The notes below the pieces were generated by a model that saw only the letters and a program-made list of their open reading frames with translations, was not told the DNA's origin and did not search any database. Positions 1 through 6,219 of a DNA stretch of 15,796 nucleotides are shown piece after piece. Source of the DNA: Cryomorphaceae bacterium (GTDB lineage: Bacteria > Bacteroidota > Bacteroidia > Flavobacteriales > Schleiferiaceae); NCBI GenBank assembly GCA_013205365.1, contig JABMNC010000032.1, positions 1-15,796 on the forward strand. Reading direction: 5' to 3'. Each line of letters opens with the position of its first letter. Position 1 is the first letter of the stretch. The position numbers and the translations under genes are program-made.

Positions 1-117
1 GACCGGCTAATGGCCCAACCCGAAGCCGTGCATGCAGTGCTGCGTCAAGGGGCAGACAAGGCCCGTCCGGTCGCGCAGGCCACACTGGCCAGGCTGCGGT
101 CGGCCCTGGGATTTTAA
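1..117 (+). CDS. trpS: Tryptophanyl-tRNA synthetase, C-terminal end (partial)
   Basis: This is the 3' end of a gene that begins outside the window; the first 38 codons seen are in frame 1 and end at TAA 115-117. The product would charge tRNA-Trp with tryptophan in the cytoplasm. The visible tail (LMAQPEAVHAVL, then GADKARPVAQATL, ending SALGF) matches the C-terminal helix typical of bacterial TrpRS, where a conserved G-A-x-K-A-R segment sits about 20 residues from the end. Only this tail is visible, so the identification rests on family resemblance. It is strengthened by a second, internal trpS fragment at 7068-7172. Base composition is GC-rich like the right-hand backbone and unlike the island that follows. 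Whether this copy is full length cannot be judged here. Confidence 0.8.
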   Translation, partial: DRLMAQPEAVHAVLRQGADKARPVAQATLARLRSALGF

Positions 118-124
118 TTTTTTG
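106..124. repeat. Left copy of 19-bp direct repeat (trpS/dxs junction)
   Basis: The sequence CTGGGATTTTAATTTTTTG covers the last codons and stop of trpS and recurs exactly at 7168-7186. On the minus strand its right half also matches the last two codons and stop of dxs, so this copy carries the ends of both convergent genes although dxs is 7 kb away. It marks the left edge of the inserted segment: the sequence diverges from the dxs side at 125. Confidence 0.85.
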
Positions 125-152
125 CTTTTGGGAGGAAGGCGGAGTGAATTAA

Positions 153-275
153 CTTTTGACGTGTTTATTAACCCTAATCAACAAAGTAGACCCTAGGCAT
201 TATGACTCTAAAGGTTTTATAGATTTAGGTGAACAATTTGCCGAGGCAATCAAAAAATTTAACGATGAATATTAA
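153..275 (+). pseudogene. Beheaded C-terminal tail of an SGNH/sialate O-acetylesterase-like gene
   Basis: A reading frame without a start is open from 153 to TAA 273-275. Its last 27 or so codons read like the end of a carbohydrate-esterase SGNH hydrolase: a DPRHYDSKG segment (the usual site of the catalytic Asp-x-x-His near the C-terminus), then DLGEQFAEA. The body of the gene is missing. The stop overlaps the ATG of the following GH43 gene by 11 nt, the spacing expected in an operon. This suggests that the esterase and xylosidase once formed a unit for hemicellulose or acetylated glycan breakdown and that the left part was lost when the island boundary formed. The family call rests on a short tail and is tentative; the open frame and overlap are directly visible. 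Confidence 0.55.
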
Positions 276-1947
276 AAAATCTTTCCGGTTAATAGTTTTA
301 GGCATATCCCTAATATTTACGTTACCGCTCTTTTCTCAAAATAGTTCATTTATTAATCCAATAATTCCAGGTGGATACCCAGACCCATCAATTTGCAAGG
401 TTGGGGACACGTTCTATATTGTGAACTCATCTTTTGAATATTATCCAGGATTGCCCATTCATAAGAGTAAAGACCTCATAAATTGGGAATTGATAGGTTA
501 TGGTTTGCACAGAGAAGAACAATGCACGGGTAAGGTTAACCTTGTGAATGTGCAGTCAGATGGTGGTATTCATGCGCCAACCATTAGATTTAATAATGGC
601 ACTTTCTATATTATAACAACCAATGTTTATTATAATGAGGATGCAAAAACAACCGATTTTGTTAATTTCATCATTACAGCTAAAAATCCAGAAGGCCCTT
701 GGTCAAACCCACATATATTGGAAGGAGCACCTGGCATAGACCCTGATATATTTTTTGATGACGATGGCAAAGTTTGGTATGTAGGGACGCATTCACCAGA
801 AAAACCAAACTTTCCAGGTGAAGGTGAAATTTGGCTACAAGAAATAGATATTGAAAATTGGAAACTTATTGGCAAGCAAAGTTATTTATGGAGAGGAGCT
901 TGCGGAGGCGTTTGGGCAGAAGGCCCACATATTTACAAAAGAAATGGATGGTATTACCTTATGATTGCAGAGGGTGGCACAAGTTTTAATCATGCTGTGA
1001 TGATTGCAGTCAGTGATTCTTTAAAAGGCCCTTTTATAGCAAATGAAAGAAATCCCATTCTTACAACGAGGCATCTTTCATATGATAATTGGGTTCATAG
1101 CACAGGCCATGCTGATTTGATTGAACTTAATGATGGGAGATGGTATATGGTCGCTTTAGGAATTAGAGGAGATGAAGAACGCGGTTCAAATATGGGGCGT
1201 GAAACACATCTTGTTCCCGTTCAATGGGAAAAAGAACCGTTTGAATGGAAAGATATAAAATACGAATGGCCGGTTGTAGCACCTCAGACGGGACAAGTTG
1301 AACGCTTTAATCCTGTTCCTTTTAATAATACATCCCAAAAAAGGAATGCGAGTTTTGTTGATAATTTCGATTACACCAAATTAAATCTTGCTTGGAATTT
1401 CAGAAGAGTTCCAACCAAAAATATGTATTCTCTTAGCGCCAATAAAGGAAATTTAAGATTATACACGAATCCGAATGTTATTAAAGAACGTGGAAGAACG
1501 AGCTTGATGGGTTTTAGGCAAACCGAAAGTGATTTTGAATATCAAGCAAAAATGAATTTCTACCCAAAATCTGATAATTCAGAAGCGGGAATAAGCATAG
1601 TTCAAAAGGATGATAATTATTTCACTCTTACAGTTGTTAAAGAGAACAATAAATACATCCTTCAACTCAAACTTGCTGATCCAAATTCTAAACCTGAAGT
1701 ATTAAATAAGCAAGTGATTTCAAATTATAATAAAGAGATTACTTTAAAGGTTAAATCACGGAATCACAACTATTCATTTTATTACTCAATGAATGGCGTT
1801 GAATTTATTCTTTTTGAGGAGACTAAAGCTAATCATATCTTGAGTAAAGGTTACACAGGAGCTTATTTTGGAGTTCATGCAACGAGCAATGGTGAAAACT
1901 CGATAGATTACGCTGATTTTGATTGGGTAAGTTACAAATCGAATTAA
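265..1947 (+). CDS. Secreted GH43 beta-xylosidase / alpha-L-arabinofuranosidase
   Basis: A glycoside hydrolase of family 43, 560 aa, probably removing xylose or arabinose from xylan oligosaccharides in the periplasm or outside the cell. I chose ATG 265 because it opens a clear signal peptide (MNIKKSF, hydrophobic core, cleavage near LFSQ); a GTG at 229 in the same frame would add residues that come from the overlapping esterase tail. The five-bladed propeller runs to about residue 310. GGYPDPS holds the catalytic base (D40), GIDPDIFFDDDG the pKa-modulating Asp (D159), and WAEGPHIYK the general acid (E219). The C-terminal 200 or so residues look like the concanavalin-like sandwich often attached to GH43 xylosidases (SFVDNFDY to YADFDWVSYK). 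All catalytic motifs are present. Substrate choice within GH43 cannot be fixed by eye. The gene is strongly AT-rich compared with the chromosome on either side. Confidence 0.88.
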   Translation: MNIKKSFRLIVLGISLIFTLPLFSQNSSFINPIIPGGYPDPSICKVGDTFYIVNSSFEYYPGLPIHKSKDLINWELIGYGLHREEQCTGKVNLVNVQSDGGIHAPTIRFNNGTFYIITTNVYYNEDAKTTDFVNFIITAKNPEGPWSNPHILEGAPGIDPDIFFDDDGKVWYVGTHSPEKPNFPGEGEIWLQEIDIENWKLIGKQSYLWRGACGGVWAEGPHIYKRNGWYYLMIAEGGTSFNHAVMIAVSDSLKGPFIANERNPILTTRHLSYDNWVHSTGHADLIELNDGRWYMVALGIRGDEERGSNMGRETHLVPVQWEKEPFEWKDIKYEWPVVAPQTGQVERFNPVPFNNTSQKRNASFVDNFDYTKLNLAWNFRRVPTKNMYSLSANKGNLRLYTNPNVIKERGRTSLMGFRQTESDFEYQAKMNFYPKSDNSEAGISIVQKDDNYFTLTVVKENNKYILQLKLADPNSKPEVLNKQVISNYNKEITLKVKSRNHNYSFYYSMNGVEFILFEETKANHILSKGYTGAYFGVHATSNGENSIDYADFDWVSYKSN

Positions 1948-1983
1948 ACTTTTGATAAAAGAAGTAGTCTTACATTAATAGAG

Positions 1984-3162
1984 ATGGAAAACAAATCACT
2001 ACAAATTGTTCTATTGTTTTGTATCAGCTATTCAACTTTTGGACAATGGCAGCAATCCGCAGGGACAGCGGGCTTAAATATTCAGTCACTATTAACCAAC
2101 GGCATATATAATTTTGCTGGAGGACAAACTGGAGCATATCTTTCTACAGATACTTCTGCAAACTATATTTCCTCAAATAATGGTAATGATGCTGTGGGCC
2201 CTACAAGGGGCTTTACAAAAGACAGTATCTATATTTATACATGCACTAGTCAAGGAGCTTTTAGGAGTTTAGATAATGGCACGACTTGGGTTTCCAAAAG
2301 TGTTGGATTGACAAATTTGCTCGGTAGTGGAATCCTTAATGTGGGTACAAGATTATTTTATGTTGGACCGACAGGTGTCTTTATGTCAACTGATCAGGGA
2401 GACAATTGGAATGCCGCAGGCTTATCAACAACTGATGTAAGAAGTATTGCAGCCATTAGTGATACATTATATGTTGGTACAAACGGTGCCGGCATTTATA
2501 AGAGTATGGACTGGGGTGTTAATTGGGTTACAGTTAATAATGGTTTAGGTGGGTCTGTAAATTTCAGGGCTATTGAAAGCAAAGGGAACACGCTATTTGC
2601 AGGAGGACCAATAGGAACTGGTGTGTATCGTTCTAATGATTTTGGCGCAAACTGGACTTTGTTAGCAGGAGGCCTTGCTTCAGGTTCTTATAGGGGGTTT
2701 ACCAGCAACTCACAGTTAATTGTTGCGGGTTCATTTGGAGGAGGTGTTTTTTACTCAATAGACAATGGCGACAATTGGATAGCGATCAATACTGGCTTAA
2801 CCAATTTAACAATTTTTGATTTAGAACTTAACAATAGTTATATTATTGCAGCTACCAATACTCAGGGTATATTTCGATTTGCGCTTTCCAACTTAAATTT
2901 ATCTACAGGTATTTCCGATCTTAAATTTAATAGTACCATTTCTATTTCCCCGAATCCAACTACGAATAAAATAAAAGTAACAACAGATTTTGCTCTTTTG
3001 GGTTCGGTTTATACCATATATGACAATATAGGGAAATCAGTTTTATGTGGGAAAATAAATTCTGTAAATACAGTTATTGATTTTGAAAATTTAACAAGAG
3101 GAATTTATTATATATGTTTTGGAAACAACTTGAAACAGACATACAAGCTAATAAAGGAATAA
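1984..3162 (+). CDS. Secreted Asp-box (BNR) repeat protein with T9SS sorting domain
   Basis: A 392-aa exported protein. Residues 1-20 form a signal peptide (MENKSLQIVLLFCISYSTFGQ). The body carries at least five Asp-box turns of the form S-x-D-x-G-x-x-W: RSLDNGTTW, FMSTDQGDNW, YKSMDWGVNW, YRSNDFGANW and FYSIDNGDNW. These are typical of beta-propellers in sialidase-like and Ycf48/Vps10-like families. From about residue 310 a type A T9SS C-terminal domain follows (ISPNPTTNKIKV, then IYDNIGKSV, ending KQTYKLIKE), which directs the protein through the type IX system to the cell surface. No sialidase catalytic arginine triad could be recognised, so I do not call it an enzyme. It starts 36 nt after the xylosidase and shares its AT-rich composition, so the two may have been acquired together. 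Confidence 0.82.
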   Translation: MENKSLQIVLLFCISYSTFGQWQQSAGTAGLNIQSLLTNGIYNFAGGQTGAYLSTDTSANYISSNNGNDAVGPTRGFTKDSIYIYTCTSQGAFRSLDNGTTWVSKSVGLTNLLGSGILNVGTRLFYVGPTGVFMSTDQGDNWNAAGLSTTDVRSIAAISDTLYVGTNGAGIYKSMDWGVNWVTVNNGLGGSVNFRAIESKGNTLFAGGPIGTGVYRSNDFGANWTLLAGGLASGSYRGFTSNSQLIVAGSFGGGVFYSIDNGDNWIAINTGLTNLTIFDLELNNSYIIAATNTQGIFRFALSNLNLSTGISDLKFNSTISISPNPTTNKIKVTTDFALLGSVYTIYDNIGKSVLCGKINSVNTVIDFENLTRGIYYICFGNNLKQTYKLIKE

Positions 3163-4280
3163 AGCCTGCCCAGAACAGTGGGTTTAAGAAATTGGCGGTT
3201 CAGTGGTTAAATTGTAATACTCCCCATTTATTGACCAAAAGATTTTTCAGAATAGTCAGCTATGCTATACTGTTGCTAGTATTGGCATACTTAATTAAGG
3301 CCGCTATTCCGAGCGTTTATGATGTTCCTCAAGTTCGAAAAACGGACCACACTCGCTATTGGAGTTTACCGACAGGGTCAAGGATTGCCTATACCCATGT
3401 GCCTGCAATAGGCCCAAGGAAGCCCCAGCCTATTATTTTTTTGCAGGGAGGTCCTGGCGGATTTATCTCGGAGCGAACGATCAAGACGCTGAGTCCGCTT
3501 TCAGAAGAAGGCTACGGTATTTATTTCTACGATCAAATTGGCAGCGGACAGTCGGACCGATTAGAAGACATCACGGAGTATTCTGCCGACCGGCATAAAA
3601 GAGATTTAGAAGAAATCATAAGGAGGATCGGGGCAGAAAAAGTGATTCTAATTGGACAATCCTGGGGGGCTATTCTTGCGACTTTGTTGATGTCAGACAA
3701 TCCCGAATTGGTTCAGTCGGCTATTTTTACTGGGCCTGGTCCTATTCAACCAATGCGCCAGGGGTTGTCAAGGGTCGTTGCGCCCGACAGTTTAAATCTG
3801 CAGGATGCCATGTATTCCAACAAGGAGGCCAATGAGCAATCAAAAACCGCCAGAATCGATTTAGTCGTCTTTTGGGCAAAATCTTTTGGAGCTAAGCTGG
3901 CATCTGATGAAGAGATGGATGGCTTTCAAACGGTTCTTGACGGGGAATTGAATAAAGCGACCGTGTGCGATTCGTCCAAAGCTTTGAACGCTGAAAGTGG
4001 GGGAGGTTTTTACGCTCAGGTTATGACCATGCGGAGCTTAAGTGGTATTAAAGACCCAAGACCAAAGCTTAAGGGTCTGACTATTCCGATTCTAGTTATG
4101 AAAGGCCAGTGCGACAATCAACCTTGGGGGGCGGTTAAAGAGTATTTAGAGCTCTTCCCAAACCATCAGTTGAAAATCATACCTGATGCTGGACATTCTA
4201 TTTCGGTGGAGCAGCCGGAGGTTTATTTAGAAACCATCCGAGACTTTTTGAGGCAAACTCAGCCGTTTAGCATTCGTTAA
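3114..4280 (+). CDS. Membrane-anchored alpha/beta hydrolase, proline iminopeptidase-like (S33)
   Basis: An alpha/beta hydrolase of the proline iminopeptidase type, with one N-terminal membrane helix (about residues 44-64, RIVSYAILLLVLAYLIKAA). The oxyanion-loop motif LQGGPGG is at 110-116, the nucleophile elbow GQSWG puts Ser at 183, the acid is probably D334 (KGQCD) and His is H361 (AGHS), so the triad looks complete. Family members usually cleave N-terminal proline or small amides and esters; the substrate is not predictable. The start is uncertain. The only ATG (3114) lies inside the upstream BNR gene and overlaps it by 49 nt, while homology seems to begin near a TTG at 3231 just before the membrane helix, giving 349 aa. 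Composition also changes around 3163. The first 39 codons may therefore be a junction artefact, and the gene may have lost its own start. Confidence 0.82.
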   Translation: MFWKQLETDIQANKGIKPAQNSGFKKLAVQWLNCNTPHLLTKRFFRIVSYAILLLVLAYLIKAAIPSVYDVPQVRKTDHTRYWSLPTGSRIAYTHVPAIGPRKPQPIIFLQGGPGGFISERTIKTLSPLSEEGYGIYFYDQIGSGQSDRLEDITEYSADRHKRDLEEIIRRIGAEKVILIGQSWGAILATLLMSDNPELVQSAIFTGPGPIQPMRQGLSRVVAPDSLNLQDAMYSNKEANEQSKTARIDLVVFWAKSFGAKLASDEEMDGFQTVLDGELNKATVCDSSKALNAESGGGFYAQVMTMRSLSGIKDPRPKLKGLTIPILVMKGQCDNQPWGAVKEYLELFPNHQLKIIPDAGHSISVEQPEVYLETIRDFLRQTQPFSIR

Positions 4281-4283
4281 GGG

Positions 4284-4331
4284 CAAAACGTCGGTTAGCC
4301 CCTAGACTGCGGGCTTTAGTGAAGCGTTTTG
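4284..4331. other. Imperfect hairpin between hydrolase and recombinase genes
   Basis: Two nested arms pair here: CAAAACG (4284-4290) with CGTTTTG (4325-4331), and AGCCC (4297-4301) with GGGCT (4311-4315), separated by unpaired bulges of six and nine bases. The stretch TTTAATAAAAA follows. It may act as a transcription terminator for the hydrolase gene. Because it sits directly before a tyrosine recombinase gene it could instead be a recombination site. The sequence alone does not decide. Confidence 0.45.
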
Positions 4332-4390
4332 TTTAATAAAAAGGGACCGACTTCATTGGTTGCCTTTTGAAAATTAAGTACCTTTTGTGG

Positions 4391-5296
4391 ATGTTGACCA
4401 AGCCCTCACCAACCCTTGAAAGCGCGCTCTGCCCGAGCAAAGCACTTGGTTCTGAGGCCAATCATGGGGAGTATCCATTGAGGTTCAAGAATTGGCTCGT
4501 TCAAAAACGCTACAGCCCCAATACTATCAAAACGTATACTTCTGCGCTCAAGGTGTTTTTAAATCATTTTAGTAACCGCCTACCCGAGTCGCTTAATGAT
4601 AAAGATGTAGAGGAGTTTATGCTTTGTCGCATTGTCAATGCAGGCTTAAGCCATGCGTATCAAAACCAAATGGTCAATGCGGTACGTCTTTTTTTTAAGG
4701 CCATTGTAAAGTCAGAGATTAATCCAGCAACTATTGAGCGTCCTCGAAGGGAGTACGTGCTACCCAACGTCTTGAGTAAAAGCGAGGTTAAGAAAATACT
4801 TGAATCGTTGCGGAATCAAAAGCACCGATGCATGCTCAGTTTGATTTATGCCTGTGGCCTCAGGAGGGGTGAGCTGCTTAATCTCAAACCGGATGATGTT
4901 GACTCCAAAAGAAATCTACTTAAAATACGCTTGGCAAAGGGGGGTAGAGATAGAATGGTGCCCTTGACTCCAAAAATTCTCACCATGCTTAGGGACTACT
5001 ATAGGGTCTATCGTCCAAAAGTTTGGTTGTTTGAGGGTCAAATCGCGGGCATGCCCTATGGTGAGCGCAGTATTCAAAGTGTACTTAAGCAAGCAATTAA
5101 AGCCAGCGGTATTAAAAAGCCGGTCACATTGCATTGGTTGCGGCACTCGTATGCTACGCATCTGCTTGAATCAGGTACGGACCTGCGATACATTCAAACG
5201 CTTCTTGGTCATAAGAGCAGTAAAACGACAGAGATTTACACCCACGTTAGCGAACACAGTATTCAAAAAATAAGAAGTCCCTTCGATGATCTCTGA
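4391..5296 (+). CDS. Tyrosine recombinase, XerC/D type with integron-integrase-like tail
   Basis: A site-specific recombinase that would cut and rejoin DNA through a tyrosine-DNA intermediate. The N-terminal SAM-like DNA-binding domain (RFKNWLVQKRYSPNTIKTY to about residue 115) is followed by the catalytic domain with a complete set of active residues: R158 (GLRRGE), K183 (AKGGRDR), H248 and R251 (LHWLRHSYATHLL), H274 (LLGHKS) and Y283 (IYTHV). Numbering is from ATG 4391; a TTG at 4367 would add eight residues. The C-terminus KIRSPFDDL closely resembles the VRSPLDAL ending of IntI1. The extra segment that integron integrases carry between the K183 and H248 regions is missing. It is the only recombinase in the island and is the obvious candidate for having formed it, though this is inference. 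A shorter relative of chromosomal XerC or XerD is the main alternative. Confidence 0.88.
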   Translation: MLTKPSPTLESALCPSKALGSEANHGEYPLRFKNWLVQKRYSPNTIKTYTSALKVFLNHFSNRLPESLNDKDVEEFMLCRIVNAGLSHAYQNQMVNAVRLFFKAIVKSEINPATIERPRREYVLPNVLSKSEVKKILESLRNQKHRCMLSLIYACGLRRGELLNLKPDDVDSKRNLLKIRLAKGGRDRMVPLTPKILTMLRDYYRVYRPKVWLFEGQIAGMPYGERSIQSVLKQAIKASGIKKPVTLHWLRHSYATHLLESGTDLRYIQTLLGHKSSKTTEIYTHVSEHSIQKIRSPFDDL

Positions 5297-5309
5297 TGCA
5301 TCCTTCAAA

Positions 5310-5396
5310 ATAAAGCGCAACAAACATGCGTCTATTCACACACTGTTGGCTGTATTGGGTAGTGAAGGAGCGTGTATAAGCGAGTTAGTGGTAAGC
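5310..5396. other. Weak attC-like imperfect inverted repeat before the DUF1801 gene
   Basis: The 148-bp spacer after the recombinase gene holds a loose inverted match: GCGTCTATTCACAC on the left against GTGTATAAGCGA on the right, the latter followed by GTTAGTGG. About nine of 14 positions agree. The GTTA next to the right arm resembles the position of GTTA in the much stronger structure at 5969-6093. I record it as a possible cassette boundary only. Confidence 0.25.
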
Positions 5397-5444
5397 GTTG
5401 AAGAATGAACTGCGAATTTTCAAACCTCAATCAACTAAAAACAA

Positions 5445-5879
5445 ATGGTAACAAAAAAATCGAAACTCGTAGAAATTAAAACCAAACAGACTTCCGATAG
5501 TGTCGTAGATTTTATCAACTCTGTTAATGACGTACAAAAGCGAAATGACAGTTTTGTGCTTTTGGAATTAATGAAATCCTTAAGCAAGGAAGAACCAAAA
5601 ATGTGGGGAAAGTCCCTAATTGGTTTTGGAAATAAAAGATACAAGAGTCCTAAGACTGGCAGAGAAGTTGATTGGCTACTAATTGGATTTTCCCCACGAA
5701 AAGCGAATCTATCTCTTTACCTTATGTTGGATATTAAGGCAATAGGTGAAGATTTAAAAAAATTAGGAAAGCACAAAACAGGAGTTGGTTGTCTTTATAT
5801 CAGTAATTTGGAAGATGTTGATTTGAAGGTTTTGAAGCGTCTAATTAGAGAGGCGTTAATAAAAGGAAAGCGGCAATAG
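5445..5879 (+). CDS. DUF1801 (YdhG-like) domain protein
   Basis: A 144-aa cytoplasmic protein with no signal peptide. The DUF1801 signature is clear: RYKSPKTGREVDWLLIGFSPRK in the middle, with a KANLSLYLML strand after it, then LGKHKTGVGCLYISNL and a final EDVDLKVLKRLIREAL. It covers almost the whole family domain with a polar, lysine-rich N-terminal extension. The biochemical role of this family is not established, so none is given here. The gene is very AT-rich, has no visible Shine-Dalgarno sequence before ATG 5445, and stands alone with an attC-like fold 90 bp downstream. That one-gene-plus-fold arrangement is what an integron cassette looks like. Genes of this family are common passengers in mobile DNA (general knowledge, not shown here). 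Confidence 0.85.
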   Translation: MVTKKSKLVEIKTKQTSDSVVDFINSVNDVQKRNDSFVLLELMKSLSKEEPKMWGKSLIGFGNKRYKSPKTGREVDWLLIGFSPRKANLSLYLMLDIKAIGEDLKKLGKHKTGVGCLYISNLEDVDLKVLKRLIREALIKGKRQ

Positions 5880-5968
5880 ATTAAATTGAATGGCTATTAT
5901 GCGTGGTGAAATATTTTTTGATGTTTACTTTGAAAAGTACATTTGCTCATTAAGAAACGCCATACCAC

Positions 5969-6093
5969 TAACAGCGGTTTTGCGTTAGTGGGCGGACAGT
6001 GCGAATTGAAACAGTGGAACTTTTAATAGATAGTTGCTTTGTTGGAAAGTTAAGTTTTCCAAATGCCCACCAACGCAAAGCCGCAGAACGTTA
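5969..6093. other. attC-like long imperfect inverted repeat
   Basis: Outer arms TAACAGCGGTTTTGCGTT plus AGTGGGC (5969-5993) and GCCCACCAACGCAAAGCCGC plus AGAACGTTA (6065-6093) pair over about 22 positions, interrupted by an A-C mismatch, a G-T wobble and four unpaired bases on the right arm. An inner hairpin pairs TTGGAAA (6042-6048) with TTTCCAA (6056-6062). The span of 125 bp, terminal TAAC/GTTA, unpaired bases in one arm and location just after a small lone gene all fit integron attC sites. The right-hand core reads GTTATGC, which is one base off the GTTRRRY consensus, and the left box is imperfect. An unrelated palindromic repeat family is the alternative. Confidence 0.5.
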
Positions 6094-6164
6094 TGCCTCC
6101 TCGTAGGTAGATCACACAATCTACAGGGTTTTGGAGGCAAATCCGAATCTGACATTAATAAGGA

Positions 6165-6215
6165 TTGATTAATACAGAAAGCCTTTGCTATATTTAATAA
6201 ATTTAAAAAAGGAAG
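6165..6215 (+). promoter_or_regulatory. Candidate Bacteroidota promoter and RBS for the thioredoxin-like gene
   Basis: TTG at 6165-6167 and TATATTTA at 6189-6196 are 21 nt apart, which fits the -33/-7 layout used by Bacteroidota sigma factors, although the -7 box lacks the final G. A purine-rich GGAAG at 6211-6215 lies just ahead of ATG 6220 and is one of the few Shine-Dalgarno-like sequences in the island. Confidence 0.35.
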
Positions 6216-6219
6216 TATA

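Larger units (their letters stand above)
5880..6219. other. 340-bp gene-free stretch with attC-like fold and promoter
   Basis: No convincing gene is seen between the DUF1801 and thioredoxin-like genes. A 32-codon frame starting near 5890 runs into the left arm of the fold and has no recognisable features. What the stretch does hold is the attC-like inverted repeat (5969-6093) and a plausible promoter and ribosome binding site for the gene at 6220. Confidence 0.6.

Noticed and set aside
229..264. GTG 229 as the start of the xylosidase
   Set aside because: The 12 added residues are translated from the overlapping esterase tail in another frame, and ATG 265 opens a proper signal peptide.
630..875. 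Minus-strand 81-codon frame inside the xylosidase
   Set aside because: It lies wholly opposite the catalytic domain of a well-supported GH43 gene.
1984..3162. Sialidase call for the BNR protein
   Set aside because: Asp-boxes are present but no catalytic Arg triad or Tyr/Glu pair could be identified.
5890..5988. Small 32-codon plus frame after DUF1801
   Set aside because: It has no recognisable features or ribosome binding site and its end is part of the fold.
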